A stretch of DNA of 64,000 nucleotides, taken from Adineta ricciae. Its lineage: Eukaryota > Rotifera > Eurotatoria > Adinetida > Adinetidae. The notes beneath the pieces are model-generated. The model did no database searches. It was not told the origin of the DNA and saw nothing but the letters and a program-made list of their open reading frames with translations. Position numbers and translations under genes: made by a program. The stretch is taken from the NCBI GenBank assembly GCA_905250025.1, contig CAJNOJ010000200.1:124001-188000 (forward strand). Reading direction: 5' to 3'. Each line of letters opens with the position of its first letter. The stretch's first letter is position 1. This document shows positions 1 to 11,547 of this stretch, piece after piece.

Positions 1-590
1 CACGTTGCTTTTCACCAGCTAAGATACCTGGTGTATCAACAAACGTAATCGTTTCGAGAATATCGTTCTTCAATTGTGAAGAAACAAATCGATTTAGAAA
101 AGCATTGCCAAATTTGGACAACGGTCGAAACGGCTTTGTTGGATCGACAACTAAAGCATTGCCTGGTACAACCCCCGGATGATCATTGTACATAATCGAA
201 ATAAATGAATCCGTTGTTGGTTCTATGAAAAGAAAGGGAGACAAGATGAACGAGGAAAATCGTCATCATTCCATTACCTGGCCCAATTCGAATGCCCGGA
301 AAATCTTCCTACAAAAAAATACAATTCTAGAGAACTTCGGAAGCAAAGATTACTCTACTTACATTGAGTAAGTATCGAATAAATGTTGTTTTACCGACTG
401 AGTACTGTCCCACAAGCAAAACCATTGGTTTCGCGGCGAAATCACTGTCTTCCAATTGTGAGGAATGAAATTCATGAAATCTATATGCTTCTTCAAGTGG
501 TAATAACTTCGTTGCATAGATTTGCTTTAAACCTTGAACAACGCTCGTGTATAATTCTTTGTTAGCTTGATCTTTTTTCCAGAATGGCAT
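1..590 (-). CDS. EHD: EH-domain-containing ATPase (EHD family), 5' part
   Basis: EHD proteins are dynamin-like membrane-tubulating ATPases of endocytic recycling. Only the N-terminal part lies in the window; the gene runs off the left edge. Three exons are visible: 363-590, 278-308 and 1-222, separated by GT...AG introns of 54 and 55 bp. Residues read MPFWKKD..., then the P-loop [15 protein letters not shown], then [17 protein letters not shown] and further on [12 protein letters not shown], the switch II DxxG motif of EHDs. The start at 590 gives the expected spacing before the P-loop. The family assignment is firm; which of EHD1-4 it equals cannot be said, and bdelloids may carry one ancestral form. 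Confidence 0.93.
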
Positions 591-1000
591 CTAGAACAAT
601 GGGCGAGAAGTGTTCGTATATGAATGTGGATATACACGTCTTGGAATGGGATATATATGTAGCAAGAAGAAAAAAGAAGAACAAGCTTGACCCCTGAGAT
701 GATAACGATGGTCGATTACTAATTCCTTTTCGTCTGCATTTAGATAGCTAAAGATGGCAAAATGAATGGATATTTTGCAAACAAATGAGTACAGCATGTG
801 AAAATAAATGTTTCATATTGCTTTAGGATGATAAGATAAGAGTGAAAATGATAACAACTTCAATAGGATTTGTAAACGTTTTCGGTGCACTAGAGATGTC
901 ACTGCGCTTCATTTGCGCAAAAGTATTTCAACAGTTAGATATTTTCGTGGAATATGTACGTAGAAAGATTTTATTTAAATCAAAGAAAACATATTCTGTT
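591..1000. other. Intergenic, 410 bp
   Basis: Lies between the EHD start codon (590, minus) and the end of the isochorismatase gene (1001, minus). It should hold the EHD promoter and the 3' end of its neighbour. Open frames here are short and low in complexity. I see no further gene. Confidence 0.6.
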
Positions 1001-1770
1001 CTATAAAGACGCATTGGGAATGTTTTGGAGAGCTACAAGTCCTGTATCAGCTGCAGATGTTTTGATTAATTGTTGAATCTGCTTGAAATTCGGATGATTG
1101 GCATCTCGCGTCAGTTGAAGAACGATGGATTCGAATGTTGTTAGAAACGCACCAGCTTGCCGTATATGATCAAATGCATACATTCTAAATTCCATCAATG
1201 AGTTTGATCATCGAATAAACATTTCACATTGGCGAAATACCTGTCAGTTAACGAGCGAGATGAAACAGCATCAACGACGACGTAAACACGATAGCCTTTC
1301 GAAAGGAGATCAATGGCTGTTTGTAAAACACATGCGTGTGCTTCGATACCACAGATGATGATAGTATCGAAATCTATAGAATGTTGTCGAAGAACATCGA
1401 TGAGGATGAGGGTAATAATCGTTTACCTGTTACTAATGTTTTCATATGTGAAATAACATCAGGAGTACACATGGAAAAGAGAGTTTTTTCGAAAGGCTTT
1501 GTATCACCAATATCTAATTCTGGTACTGTTCGTCCGAGACCTGTTAATAGGAAAATAGTTGCCGAGAACTTTTCGAGTAAGACAATAACCTTTGGGATAT
1601 TGTTCGGTAACAACAAATGGAACGCCGAGCAATTTACATGCTTGCAATAGTTTGTTCGAAGTTTCAACAATTTGAGAAAAATATTTGATTGTTGGACGAA
1701 ATTTGTCCTGCATATCACAGACTAAAAGTATGGCATTTTCTCGTAAAAGAGGTGCTATACGTTGAGTCAT
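1001..1770 (-). CDS. ISOC2: Isochorismatase domain-containing protein (ISOC1/2-like)
   Basis: Cysteine-hydrolase-like protein of the isochorismatase superfamily; animal members have no firmly known substrate. Four exons (1590-1770, 1427-1540, 1241-1373, 1001-1184) with introns of 49, 53 and 56 bp give 203 aa, close to human ISOC2 (205). The family Asp sits in [10 protein letters not shown] (about residue 19) and the nucleophile region is CGIEAHAC (Cys about 113). [10 protein letters not shown] and [12 protein letters not shown] match ISOC2 line by line. The ATG at 1770 starts directly before the first beta strand, with no leader, so a cytosolic or nuclear location is likely. All exon phases join cleanly. 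Confidence 0.93.
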
Positions 1771-3362
1771 GTTTCAGAAATGATAATAGTGAAAAATATA
1801 ATTTTTCGTTTGTTTTATTCAATTGGTTAAATATTCTACCATGAGAGTTGGTCAAAAACCTCTATAGCCTCTCTTTCCAGTTTCAACTGAGAAATTTCAA
1901 TTGCAAGTGAAGTGCAGCTATTCACGTAACAACTTGATTTGTGGATATTCCGAATTCTTTGAAGATGTAATTGGTTTAGTTAGAGAGCATTCCTTTTTGT
2001 TACGTTAGTAATTAGTTCTGTTTAATGGAACCAAAGTTCAACTGTGCTTATGGACAGTTAGCATCGTTGCAATTCATCAAGTTCCAATGTAGTGTCGCAG
2101 CTTATAGGTAACTAAGTTTATTTTGAGATGAAATCTCGTAATTGAACATCTCACACTACTTTCACTCTGCCGGAAATTGTAATCAATCTGTTGACAGTTG
2201 CACGATACGTTCGCACCGCCTTCGACTAACATTCGTCATGATTAGTGCTCTGTCAGCACTACTCTAACGATCTGATTTACCATAATCAAGTTTGGTTAGG
2301 GCATTGATGAGGGTTCTCTTTATCTTGAAACAGTTAAATGCATGCTCAGCAGTTCGAGATCGCTGTGTTTTTACGATACAACACAATAGGTGTGGAAGTA
2401 TTTTAAATAATAGAGATTAATAAAAGAAGGTTCGATCGCAATTCCATATCATTAGTCAGTTTATTGGATTATATTCAGTGTTGTGTCATCAATAAAGAAT
2501 CTCTCATATGTCCAATCTAATCTTTGCTGATCGATGGAAAAGAGATATCTAGTTAAATAGTGTGAAAAACATCCGTCGAGTTATCTTCGATGTAACCACT
2601 GTTGTTTATATTCTTGTATAGATCATTCTATCGTCGACGGATGGATTACTTACTTACTTGCTTGCTTGTAGGAATAAATATATAGCAAAGAGAAAGAAGA
2701 CATTACACACCATGCATGCATGTTTATATGTTCAGGGTAAAAGAGAAGCAAAAAATGGGATTGCACAACTTACTCTAGTTGCTCGATCGTCTAAGTATGT
2801 AAATGAGTGACAGAAGAATGAGAGAGAGAAAGAAAAAGAACAGACAACCGGTATGAAGTGAGCTTGATAGAGAGTTAATGCAAGGAGAAAGGATGACGAG
2901 AAGAATTGAGTCATTGAACAAGCTTTTTCTTTTTCTTCTTTGTTGTCGATGACGAATTTTTTATTTGATCTCACGTTATATATAAATGTAGCTTCGGCCT
3001 ATTGTTTCTTATCTCTTCGCTTCTTTTTTGTAACTCGTAAGCATTAATTAACTGTCGACATGTTCCTCATGCTAAATCTTCAGTTATACTTTGTGGTCAG
3101 CATGTCTAATACGAATAGTAGTAGTAGTAATAAGTCAGCTGACTATATTATGCGTCATAGGCTGCATGATGATTGATGTATGTAGGAACGGAGAGAACGA
3201 GAAAGAAAAACGACCTTGTCGCATTTTTCTTCTTCTTCTTCGATTTACTCTGTTATTGGAAAGCGGATAATAGAACGAGCGCGTGTGTATAAGTGAGAAC
3301 AACAAGGACAGAAACATCAACGACATAACAAGACAAAAAATCTTTTTTTTTTCTAGATCACC
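1771..3362. other. Gene-poor intergenic, about 1.6 kb
   Basis: Sits between divergent genes (isochorismatase minus, TBCEL plus), so both promoters should be here. I see AT-rich sequence, short tetranucleotide runs (ttac/ttgc near 2646-2670), purine-rich runs near 2815-2900 and AGT triplets near 3117-3130. Short minus-strand frames are runs of Ser/Phe/Arg and look like noise. No RNA gene was recognised. Confidence 0.55.
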
Positions 3363-5354
3363 ATGGCGGTTACGGAAATGTTTGGCCGATCGTTTTCCGA
3401 TGCTCTTTACGAGCGATATTGTGATTTCGATTCGACATTCGATGATCTTAAGAACGATTGTGATATCGTTTTTTTCGTTGGTTCATCGCCGAAAAAAACA
3501 GGTAATAAATAAACAAATAAACAAACACGCAAACACTTCAATTATTAGTCAATCATATCTAATGGTTATGTTTTTTGTTTTTCGTTTAGAATCAGGTCTT
3601 GTCCTTAATGCATCGACTGTTGTTTTAACCGATGAACGCATCTCTCATGTCGGAGATCCTCATGCTGTGGCACTGTCATGCTCTCAAGTCGAATTGGTCG
3701 ATATTTCATCGAATGCATTTTCTGATTGGCATGAAGTATGTTGATGATTCCGTTATGCTTCTTACGTTTGTTGATAATTATTTAGATATCATTACTTCTT
3801 TCATCATTACCTCATGTCAAAACAATCAATCTAAGTTTCAATCCATTTCCAACTGATCTTCATCGCTTGCCAGCTGATTTAGAATGGTCTAATCTGAACA
3901 CTCTATGTCTTAATGGAAGTCATATTGGTCTCGAAATGATCGTGGAATTGCTGAAGAAAACGGCGAAGTAAGTTTCAAGATTATTCTCGATTAGCAATCG
4001 AAAAAAAGTAAACTTTCATTCCGATTTTGTTGACAAAACAATGACTCAGATCGGAGTAATCGGTTTGATTACGAGTGACTCATCGAAAATGAAATTCAAT
4101 TTGCTGACGGTACGATTTCGTTCGAAATGCATCGGCGAACCTTGAGAATTAATTGCTTATACATAGTATTTTGATCTTTCGGGAAACACAGCAACGTATT
4201 TGTGTATTTATTGTACCGTAAAACAGCTATTAATACGAAACAGATTGTTTCATTGCACAAACGCGTTAGATTCATGTTAGAAATACTTTCTCGTATCTCA
4301 TGAATACTCTTCCTCATCAGAAGTTTACTGTTATCTAATAAGACGACATGATCATAATCGAATCAAAAGCCAATCGATCTATTCTAAGTAGAAACGGAAG
4401 GAGATCTTTACTCAAGAAGAAATTTTGTCATCTTTTCTTTTAGTTTGGAAGAGTTACAAATCTGTTCGAATAACTACACAAGCATATCATCGGATTATGA
4501 TTTTCAACATAAAAATCTCAAACGTGTTTACATATCAAACAATAATCTAAGCGAATGGAAATCGATATGTTGCTTGGGCCGGTTATTTCCACGTTTAGAA
4601 ACTTTGATCGCAAGTGATAATCCTCTAATAAGTTTTCGTTCGGATGATGATGTGACTGTTTGTTTACCATGTTTACACACACTCAGTGTCGATCAAGTGC
4701 AAATATCTGACTGGAACGATGTTGTTGCATTAACAAAACTACCTTCGTTACATGCTTTACGAATTCATGTTGCACCATTATTAAAAGTTTGTTGCAAATC
4801 ATTGAAGATTGATTTCTACGAAATTTTCTTTTAGAATTATCAAAAAGAAGAACGATTCTTTCTATTACTTGGTTATATGAAACATTTAACGAAATTGAAT
4901 GGTAGTGATATTACAGCAAATGAGAGAGAAACAAGTGAAAGACGATTCATTCGGCATTATTCACAGCATGATATGAAACCACAACGGTAAAATTGTTTGC
5001 TTTTTGATGATATCGAAAACCATTTTGCTTTGCAGATACTTTGAATTAACGGAAAAACACGGAAATCTTAAACCTTTAGTGGATATTAAAATTCGTGCGC
5101 CCTATTTAACAAATGTCCGTTTAGTTTACAATCAAACTACGCATGATAAAGAGATTGATGTTCGACAGACTGTTCAACAATTCAAAAAATATCTTCATGA
5201 GCTCTTTCGTTTGCCGTTAACACGCATACGAATTTTCTATGTCGATGATGTGGCTTTCAACATGGGCGTATGTGGACCGGAAGAACTTCGATATCCACAA
5301 CGATTACTACATACGTATGTAGGAACAAATAAGCCGACTATTGTTTTTCTTTAA
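3363..5354 (+). CDS. TBCEL: Tubulin-specific chaperone cofactor E-like protein
   Basis: TBCEL (E-like) binds alpha-tubulin and destabilises microtubules; it lacks the CAP-Gly domain of TBCE. Six exons: 3363-3501, 3590-3735, 3786-3967, 4444-4786, 4835-4986, 5036-5354, total 426 aa against 424 in human. The order is FGRSFSDALYERY at the N-terminus, a leucine-rich-repeat block (VELVDISSNAFSDWHE, VKTINLSFNPF, LKRVYISNNNLSEW), the ...TKLNGSDITANERETSERRFIRHY linker and a ubiquitin-like C-terminus with GPEELRYPQRLLHTY. No CAP-Gly motif is present, which favours TBCEL over TBCE. Intron 3 (3968-4443, 476 bp) is about nine times the local norm. Length and motif order make the call firm. Confidence 0.93.
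3968..4443 (+). other. Unusually long TBCEL intron with two AP-1-like sites
   Basis: The intron is bounded by GTAAGT and TTTTAG. It is 476 bp where neighbouring introns are 48-88 bp. Two perfect TGACTCA heptamers lie at 4042-4048 and 4076-4082, which could be bZIP (AP-1) sites. No snoRNA or coding exon was recognised in it. Confidence 0.4.
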
Positions 5355-5658
5355 AGTCATTTAATCTCAATAACATATGACGAAGATTTCATTTTGAGTG
5401 AGAATATAGAAAACTATCGGTGATTTGATGAAATCCTATCGACGTGTAGCATTTTATCAGCGAACTTCGACCTAGAATAACTATCAGTCGAATAGGGGCG
5501 AAACATTCTAGAATAACCTTTATTCATTCATATTATCTATGTAATACGAGAAGCTTAAATTCCATCGAACTTATCATTAGTAAATTGCGTCGTTTTCCTC
5601 CCACCTACTGCTTGTTTTTTTCCGACCCAAATATCCTCCATACATTCGTATACTTCAG

Positions 5659-6089
5659 GTATAATATCCACGACGGTGATCAATTTCATATTGATTTGAA
5701 ACCAGAGCCACCTAAGCCACAATATACAACACGAACAGGTACGCGACAATCATGAGCCTAGAATGTGATTTTCATTGCTTTTTTTTTCAATTTTAGCTGA
5801 TAGTACTCGTTCGCGTAAGAAATCCACCGATAACAATCGAATCAATTCGTCGACATCGTCTGATGATGATAAAGGGACATCACCGGTTGTAACATCTCCA
5901 TTTGCATTTGATTCGCTACAAAAATTAGCTCAACAAAAGAATACTCACGATACTCAAGCGTCGATCGAGCTCGATGAAATCTATCCGTCCATTGATAAAA
6001 CAGTTCAAATGATTAAGAATGATGAGGACGATGATGAGTTACTATTAGCTGCTGCCGCGGCTACTTGTACAAATCTGCAAACCAAGTGA
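5659..6089 (+). CDS. Unidentified acidic, Ser/Ala-rich protein (3' exons)
   Basis: I do not recognise this gene. The well supported part is an exon at 5797-6089 preceded by a polypyrimidine tract and TTTTAG; it encodes a Ser/Asp-rich linker, then SPFAFDSLQKLAQQ, ELDEIYPSIDKTVQMI, an Asp/Glu run, a run of Ala and a stop. A donor at 5738/5739 joins it in frame to an open stretch containing DGDQFHIDLKPEPPKPQYTT. That upstream exon may begin at the acceptor-like TTCAG ending at 5658 or earlier; no ATG was found for it. An AATAAA-type signal follows near 6304. The start coordinate is a guess; product unknown. Confidence 0.4.
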
Positions 6090-7091
6090 AATGAACATCT
6101 TTCTTTTATTGTAAATGTCTCTATTTACGGTGATCGAAATGATAACAGTATTTCTAGTTTATCTTTTTACGCTTCGATTACAATATTCAAATGTGTGCTT
6201 AGAGAGTTGTATATAACTCGTTATCCCTCTTTTCCTCGTGCACATCTGAAGAATTCTTCAACATTTTTTCTTCCTTCTCTTCTTTTTCGTGCGAAAATCA
6301 GTTGAATAAAAACGTGTGAATATACGACAGTGCTTTTCAGCAACAATGACAACACTATGACAGTCACAGAAACAACAAATGTATTATGTCATTCCTCAAC
6401 GTACTCATTGGCATGCCTTACACTCGGAATATACGACATGACTTCTTATCATCACTATCTTCACTGTAATATACGTGATGATTGTATCAGATACAAAAAC
6501 AAGATCGTTTTCCAACGAATCAACTGAATTTGATCTCTTATTGACTAAACAGAATACGATGATATGATAGATATCCTCTGGGTATCCTCTTCCGTAAGTG
6601 AGTAATGCACATAGACAACTTTGAATGTGCATTGTCATTAAGCAAGCAAAAGAACAAGTAGTAGTGAATGAGATTATCCGCGTACTCATAAAAACTTTTC
6701 ACGGAAGACATTATCGAAATAGTACATTCTCTTTCCAAGTATTTTCATTGCATAGATGTGCGTGTCTATTTACTATAGACTCTATTGTTTCGATTTCATG
6801 ATAGTACTGAACTTTGCATACTGTTTTCGTTATTTTCTTGTTTGTAAAAAGAAAAGAGACGAACGAATACGACCTTTTTTTTTCTTTCAAATAGAGAAAA
6901 GAACGGAAAGAAAAAACAATTTTCTCTTAAATGCCAATACAAAAAAGAGCGAGAGAAAAAGACGATGTATATATATATATATATATATTTAAGAATGACA
7001 AGGCATATTTTCATCTACATATCTTTCGTTGTATTACAAAACAGAATCGAGAGTATTTGATAATTTTCTCCAATAAGATAGAAACGAATGC
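6090..7091. other. Intergenic, about 1 kb
   Basis: Between the unidentified gene and the OSGIN-like gene, both plus strand. It holds a poly(A)-type signal near 6304, purine-rich stretches and a TA microsatellite at about 6967-6988. The open frames here are AT-driven and I do not accept any as genes. Confidence 0.55.
6967..6988. repeat. (TA)n microsatellite
   Basis: Uninterrupted alternating T and A for about 22 bp, upstream of the OSGIN-like gene. A shorter (TA) run occurs at about 10811-10826. Confidence 0.85.
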
Positions 7092-8736
7092 ATGGCTATG
7101 AATACAATTGAGAAACAGAACTGTGAATCCAAAGACGTTGTCATCATTGGCAAGTATTCAAATCTTCCATATAGCATCCCATAAATGTTTCGTTACACAT
7201 CTAGGTAATGGACCATCTGCTATTGTTCTTTCGTACCTTCTTTCTGGCCATGTGCCATATTGGAATGGTTGTCCAGTGTCGAATGATTACTTGAATATTA
7301 AACTGGAACAACATGTCAAGGACAATTCTCTCTTCGAACAAGTTCGTGGAGTAAACATGAAGAAATTCGATAACGATAGCGTTTTGTTTCGATTAGGATC
7401 TGGAGTTTCTATCCGATGGTTTAGAAGGTCGTTCACGAAATCCTGTTTCGTTACTAATTGATCATCTGACACATCCTGATGCTGATCTTGGCGCACATTT
7501 ACAATCGAAACTCAAATGGCGCCATGACCCGTCGTCAGCCATCAATCACGTTTGCCTAGGCCGTGGTGGAATCGGTGGTGTCTGGAATAATTTAACGTCG
7601 AAACAGTTACAAACTGTCAGCATGGCTCATTGGATGGAGTTGCCCAACTATTCAATGAGTACATTTCGACAACAACGTCGAGCACATCGACTGCGTTTAG
7701 CAGCACAAAACGAACAGTCGTCAGCTATCGAGGATAATATGCCCTTGAGAGCGACATATGAAGAAGTTCGCTCGTATTACATTCACTACGTGAAACGAAA
7801 TCGTTTAACGAATCATTTTCGAAACGGTTGTGAAGTGACATCGATCGAACGTGTTTCGCTCGGTGAGCCGATCTTCGATGATGTCAACGAAGAAATTCGC
7901 ACATCAGAACCACTATGGGAAATACGAGGTTATGAAGAAAAGACGAGAAGTCCATTTATAATCCATGCCAAATACGTCGTTTTAGCAACTGGCATTCCGC
8001 AAGAAAAAACCATTCCTCTGGGATTCATGGGAGAACAAATAAGTCAATCATTTACTTATACATGTTTATCTGATATTGAAGATCTTATCATTAATAAAAA
8101 ATATTTAACTAAAACTCATAAACCATTGCTTGTCATTGGGTGTGGACTAACTGCTCTTGATGTAATTCTTCTTTGTCAACAATATTCTATACCTGTTCTG
8201 CATGTTTTTCGTCGTGCAATTGATGATCATGAACTCGTCTTTAACCAATTATCTCCTTCTCTCTATCCCGAATACGAACTTATTAAAGATATGGCTAAAT
8301 TATCTTCATCATCAGTAAGTTCTTCACACGGAAAATCTCGCCAATGGAAATCTTCTCCTTTCAAATTTAGCCCTCCGATTGGTCCTATCAATGCTTGGCA
8401 CAAAGTGAAGTTGTTTCCATAACGGAAGATGGTACTGTACATATTCGTAATGTTCGAACACATTCGACTAGTGAATACGAAGTCTCGTTTGTCGCGAGAC
8501 TCACAGGTGCTGAAGTCACAACTCCGTTTCTTCAACGAACATCGACAAAGACGAAAACCGCTCTGCAAATCAATCCGTATACATACGAATGCATCGACTT
8601 TGAACACATGTATGCATTAGGTCCGCTTGCCGGCGATAAACTTGTTCGATTTCTACAAGGTGGGGCATTCGCATGTGCAACAAGTTTATTTAAAATCTTT
8701 CGACAAACATCACCGAAGACAACATATCGGACGTGA
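7092..8736 (+). CDS. OSGIN: OSGIN-like FAD-dependent monooxygenase
   Basis: OSGIN1/2 are flavoprotein monooxygenase-like proteins induced by oxidative stress. Exons 7092-7149, 7205-7341, 7397-8314 and 8371-8736 give 492 aa. The Rossmann motif VVIIGNGPSAIVLSYLLSG lies at residues 16-34; the middle holds GRGGIGGVWNN, the second dinucleotide fold KPLLVIGCGLTALDVILL follows, and the C-terminus reads YALGPLAGDKLVRFLQGGAF as in OSGIN. The first intron starts with GCAAGT, a GC-AG intron cutting the glycine codon of the FAD motif; no GT donor fits the frame. The 56 bp third intron (8315-8370) explains the apparent frame change there. ATG 7092 and the in-frame ATG at 7098 are both possible starts. Confidence 0.9.
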
Positions 8737-8870
8737 TTTGATTGTTAAGTTTCTCTGTTCCATTAGTTGTCGAGTTTGATTATTTTTGTTAAAAAATAAA
8801 TTCACTTTCTTTCGGGTCATATGATGAAATCCATTAGCAACAAACTTTTTTATTTCACGATACCAAAGCA

Positions 8871-9149
8871 ATGTCACATGAGAAAGAAAACAAGTCACTG
8901 GATTCACACCATATAGAACCAAAAATCATGCAGAACGAAAAGAGAAATGTTTGGTTAGACATCAAGCATCCTTACAATGTTCGAGTTTCGTTTTTATTTT
9001 ATAAGTACCTCAAAAAAATTGTACTTAGATGCGAAAACACTGTCCAGCAAGATCTAACGTTAAAGCAATATGTCATATTCGTCGATTCTTTCAATCAAAT
9101 TGTAAATTATATCGTAAACATCGATATATCGGACGATTTGAGAAAATAA
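8871..9149 (+). CDS. Small hypothetical ORF, 92 aa
   Basis: Unrecognised. An ATG-initiated frame with plausible codon use (many GAA, AAA, TTC, GTC codons) and a Lys-rich start, followed 40 bp later by an AATAAA-like signal (about 9187). It starts 134 bp after the OSGIN-like stop and ends 67 bp from the convergent FAST-like gene. No signal peptide, membrane segment or known motif is visible. It may be 3'UTR noise of the preceding gene; the length in AT-rich DNA is only modest support. Confidence 0.3.
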   Translation: MSHEKENKSLDSHHIEPKIMQNEKRNVWLDIKHPYNVRVSFLFYKYLKKIVLRCENTVQQDLTLKQYVIFVDSFNQIVNYIVNIDISDDLRK

Positions 9150-9216
9150 TCGTATAAATAACTAAGTCAAAATGAATAGTATCTGAAAATAAACAAGAAA
9201 CAATAGAGATAACAAA

Positions 9217-10287
9217 TTATTCATCGGATATATGATAATCTAGTTTGTTTAAACACTGTTTAATTTCATCCAATTCATTTTCTTCAAATAAATCTTTGTT
9301 TTCATGTACAAAATGAAGACAAATATCCAATGCTCGATTGTGTTTATAACCACGCCGGTTCAATGCACGAAACATAAACAACGTTGAATACTTATCATGA
9401 TAATATTCATCATGAATATATTCATTGAGAATATTTGTAAAATAGATGTGATCTAATTCAGACGCAAATACATATGCCAGTTCCGCCAATGATCGTGCAT
9501 CTAAACGATCGAGTTCGTTTTGACGAAGTTTTGTTAGGAGAAGAAGCGCATCGAATAGTGGACGAATACGTTCGTCATCTCTCATGTTGCAATGAAAATC
9601 TTGTTCAAGAGCGAGTAAAATACGACCCACATGTTCGATATGGTATTTATTAACATTATGTTTTAATAATTGTATAAGTGCTTTTACAGCATAAGTGCCG
9701 GAAAAGGAGGAAAGATTCGCAGTGCCATTTAATGATGATAGTTGGAAGTAGATGGTGAGAACATGATCGAAATCTAATTGCGAACCATGTTTTAGTACTA
9801 AAATGAAAAGATTAAGTCTTGGAATAGATTTCTATTGATGTTTGTTTCTCTTACTGAAATAATCGACGAAATCATACATTCGTTGATGCAATCTTTCTTG
9901 AGAATCACGTTGGATTTTCAACTCATGAAGACGTTCGATGAAAGTTGCTACATTTGTGCTATCGAATAGTTTGTACTTATTTTCAACAGTTAACAGCAAT
10001 GTGCGTTCGTCACATTCTTTAATGAAATGGTTCAGTCCAGTTTGAATATCGACTAATTTCGGAACAGATTTCGGTACGGGTCGTGATTGAATCGTTTTCG
10101 GTTTGACGACCTGGTAATCGTTGAATAATGCTGTTTGATGTTGAGAAAATGAATTGATGACGGCATAATCCGATGGTTTTGTCGCTGTTGAGGATTGATC
10201 ATTCGATGGAGCAGCACGTGGAAGACAACGAAATGAATGATGGGAAATTAATCGAGCCAGACAAAGTGATCGACTGGTTGAAAGCAT
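9217..10287 (-). CDS. Mitochondrial FAST-kinase-like protein
   Basis: Two exons (9855-10287 and 9217-9797, 57 bp intron) encode 337 aa. The N-terminus (MLSTSRSLCLARLISHH...) is Arg/Ser/Leu-rich without acids, a good mitochondrial presequence. The rest is helical and hydrophobic in pattern, with paired repeats such as AVKALIQLLKHNV, GRILLALEQDF and ARSLAELAYVFASEL, recalling the FAST_1/FAST_2 helical-repeat region of FASTKD proteins, which handle mitochondrial RNA. The RAP domain that usually ends these proteins is not seen, so the protein is shorter than the family. Family assignment is by pattern only; another mitochondrial helical-repeat family is possible. Confidence 0.45.
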
Positions 10288-10899
10288 TTTGATGTTCGAA
10301 AGATATTTTTCGATGATTTAATTCGATATCATGAATTTCGATCTGAAATGTTATTGGAGCTTGAAAATCACTTGTAAAACAAGACAATCAATCGTTTCAC
10401 TGAATTAGCAATTTTTCAGAACGATTTTAATCCTTCAATTTCGCAAGATTTTGTTGTATGATATCGATACATTGTTAGAAAACGATAGATGTCGCGATAT
10501 GAAGTTCGTAGATTTTGTACATATCAATTCAACATGAAAATTAACTTTCTCTTCTGAATCTATATCTTTAGCATATATCTAACGAAGCCATGGTATCTGT
10601 GAGTATCGATTATGGATAAATACAATTAGCCTACTGATATACAAGCTAAGAAAGAATGTACAAGAATGCAGCAAAGTATCAGTTTATCGCATAAATAATA
10701 ACAAGCCATGGACCTACGAGAAACTAGGAAGAAGAAGAAAATGTCTGACTCATGTATATTGCGTTGTTGGAACATCTTTCTCCTCCTATTCTGCTGTTCT
10801 CTAGAACGTGTATATATATATATATACATTAGCACTGCTACGCATCAAGCAAAATTAAAACGTTCGTTGTCAGCTTTTCTTTACTAGTATTCAAACATA
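10288..10899. other. Intergenic between divergent genes
   Basis: 612 bp between the FAST-like start (10287, minus) and the antistasin-like start (10900, plus). It holds a short TA run near 10811-10826 about 80 bp before the plus-strand gene. No gene was accepted. Confidence 0.5.
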
Positions 10900-11175
10900 A
10901 TGCATGGGAAAGTACTTCTGCTCCTATATTTCATTACCATCGGACTTTGCCTTCTTTTAATGCCGAAGAATGTTGAAGCTAATCCTTCCTATCAACGAAA
11001 TGGACTTCGACGATGTCCACCAACGTGTTCAATGTACTGTCAATGTGGTCATCTCCTAGATACAAACGGCTGCCCTATCTGTCGTTGTCGTCCGTCAAAT
11101 ATATGCACGGGTCGACATCCGAATCAACATCCAAGACACCGAGTCGGTTACAGTAAATCACAAGTTCTATACTAA
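10900..11175 (+). CDS. Secreted antistasin-like cysteine-rich peptide
   Basis: A 91-aa protein with a clear signal peptide (MHGKVLLLLYFITIGLCLLL..., cleavage probably after NVEA, about residue 27). The mature part has one antistasin-type module: CPPTCSMYCQCGHLLDTNGC followed by PICRCRP, with the C-x3-C-x3-C-x-C ... G-C-x2-C-x-C spacing of that family. Antistasins of leeches and Hydra are secreted serine-protease inhibitors. The gene has no intron; an AATAAA signal lies at about 11254. One module and a basic Arg/His tail suggest a small secreted inhibitor or defence peptide; the target is unknown. Confidence 0.8.
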   Translation: MHGKVLLLLYFITIGLCLLLMPKNVEANPSYQRNGLRRCPPTCSMYCQCGHLLDTNGCPICRCRPSNICTGRHPNQHPRHRVGYSKSQVLY

Positions 11176-11547
11176 TCTGCACAGACAAATGAAATCTGAA
11201 TAATTCTTTTCGTTGTATCTCTATCTTTTCATGTTAAATGATAACTGTTGATTGAATAAATTTAACCATTTTGTATAGAATGTTCTTGTTCACAATGGTA
11301 TTATTCGCTAAAAGTATATCTACTGGCTTAGATATATTTTATGATATGGCGATGACAACAAACGCATATGAATCTTTTCTTGCATATACTTTAAGGCCAT
11401 TTTCTATTGTTGACATATTCAGAACCAGTGAGTCACGTGTTGACAAGAAATACTGTTCTTTTTTATGCTAGAAAGTTTGTGTTCTCGTTTATGTGTTTAA
11501 AACTCGTGAATAAAATCAAAATAAAATTGAAAATAATTTTGAATCAC
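11176..11547. other. Convergent 3' intergenic
   Basis: 372 bp between the ends of the antistasin-like gene (plus) and the TUG gene (minus). AATAAA-type signals occur for the plus strand near 11254 and 11509. Nothing else was recognised. Confidence 0.5.

Noticed and set aside
2640-3260. Minus-strand Ser/Phe/Arg-rich frames
   Set aside because: Products of purine- and pyrimidine-rich simple sequence; no gene structure.
5555-5749. Minus-strand 64-aa frame opposite the orphan gene exon
   Set aside because: Plausible at first, but it has no continuation on the minus strand, while the plus frame joins in phase to a supported exon.
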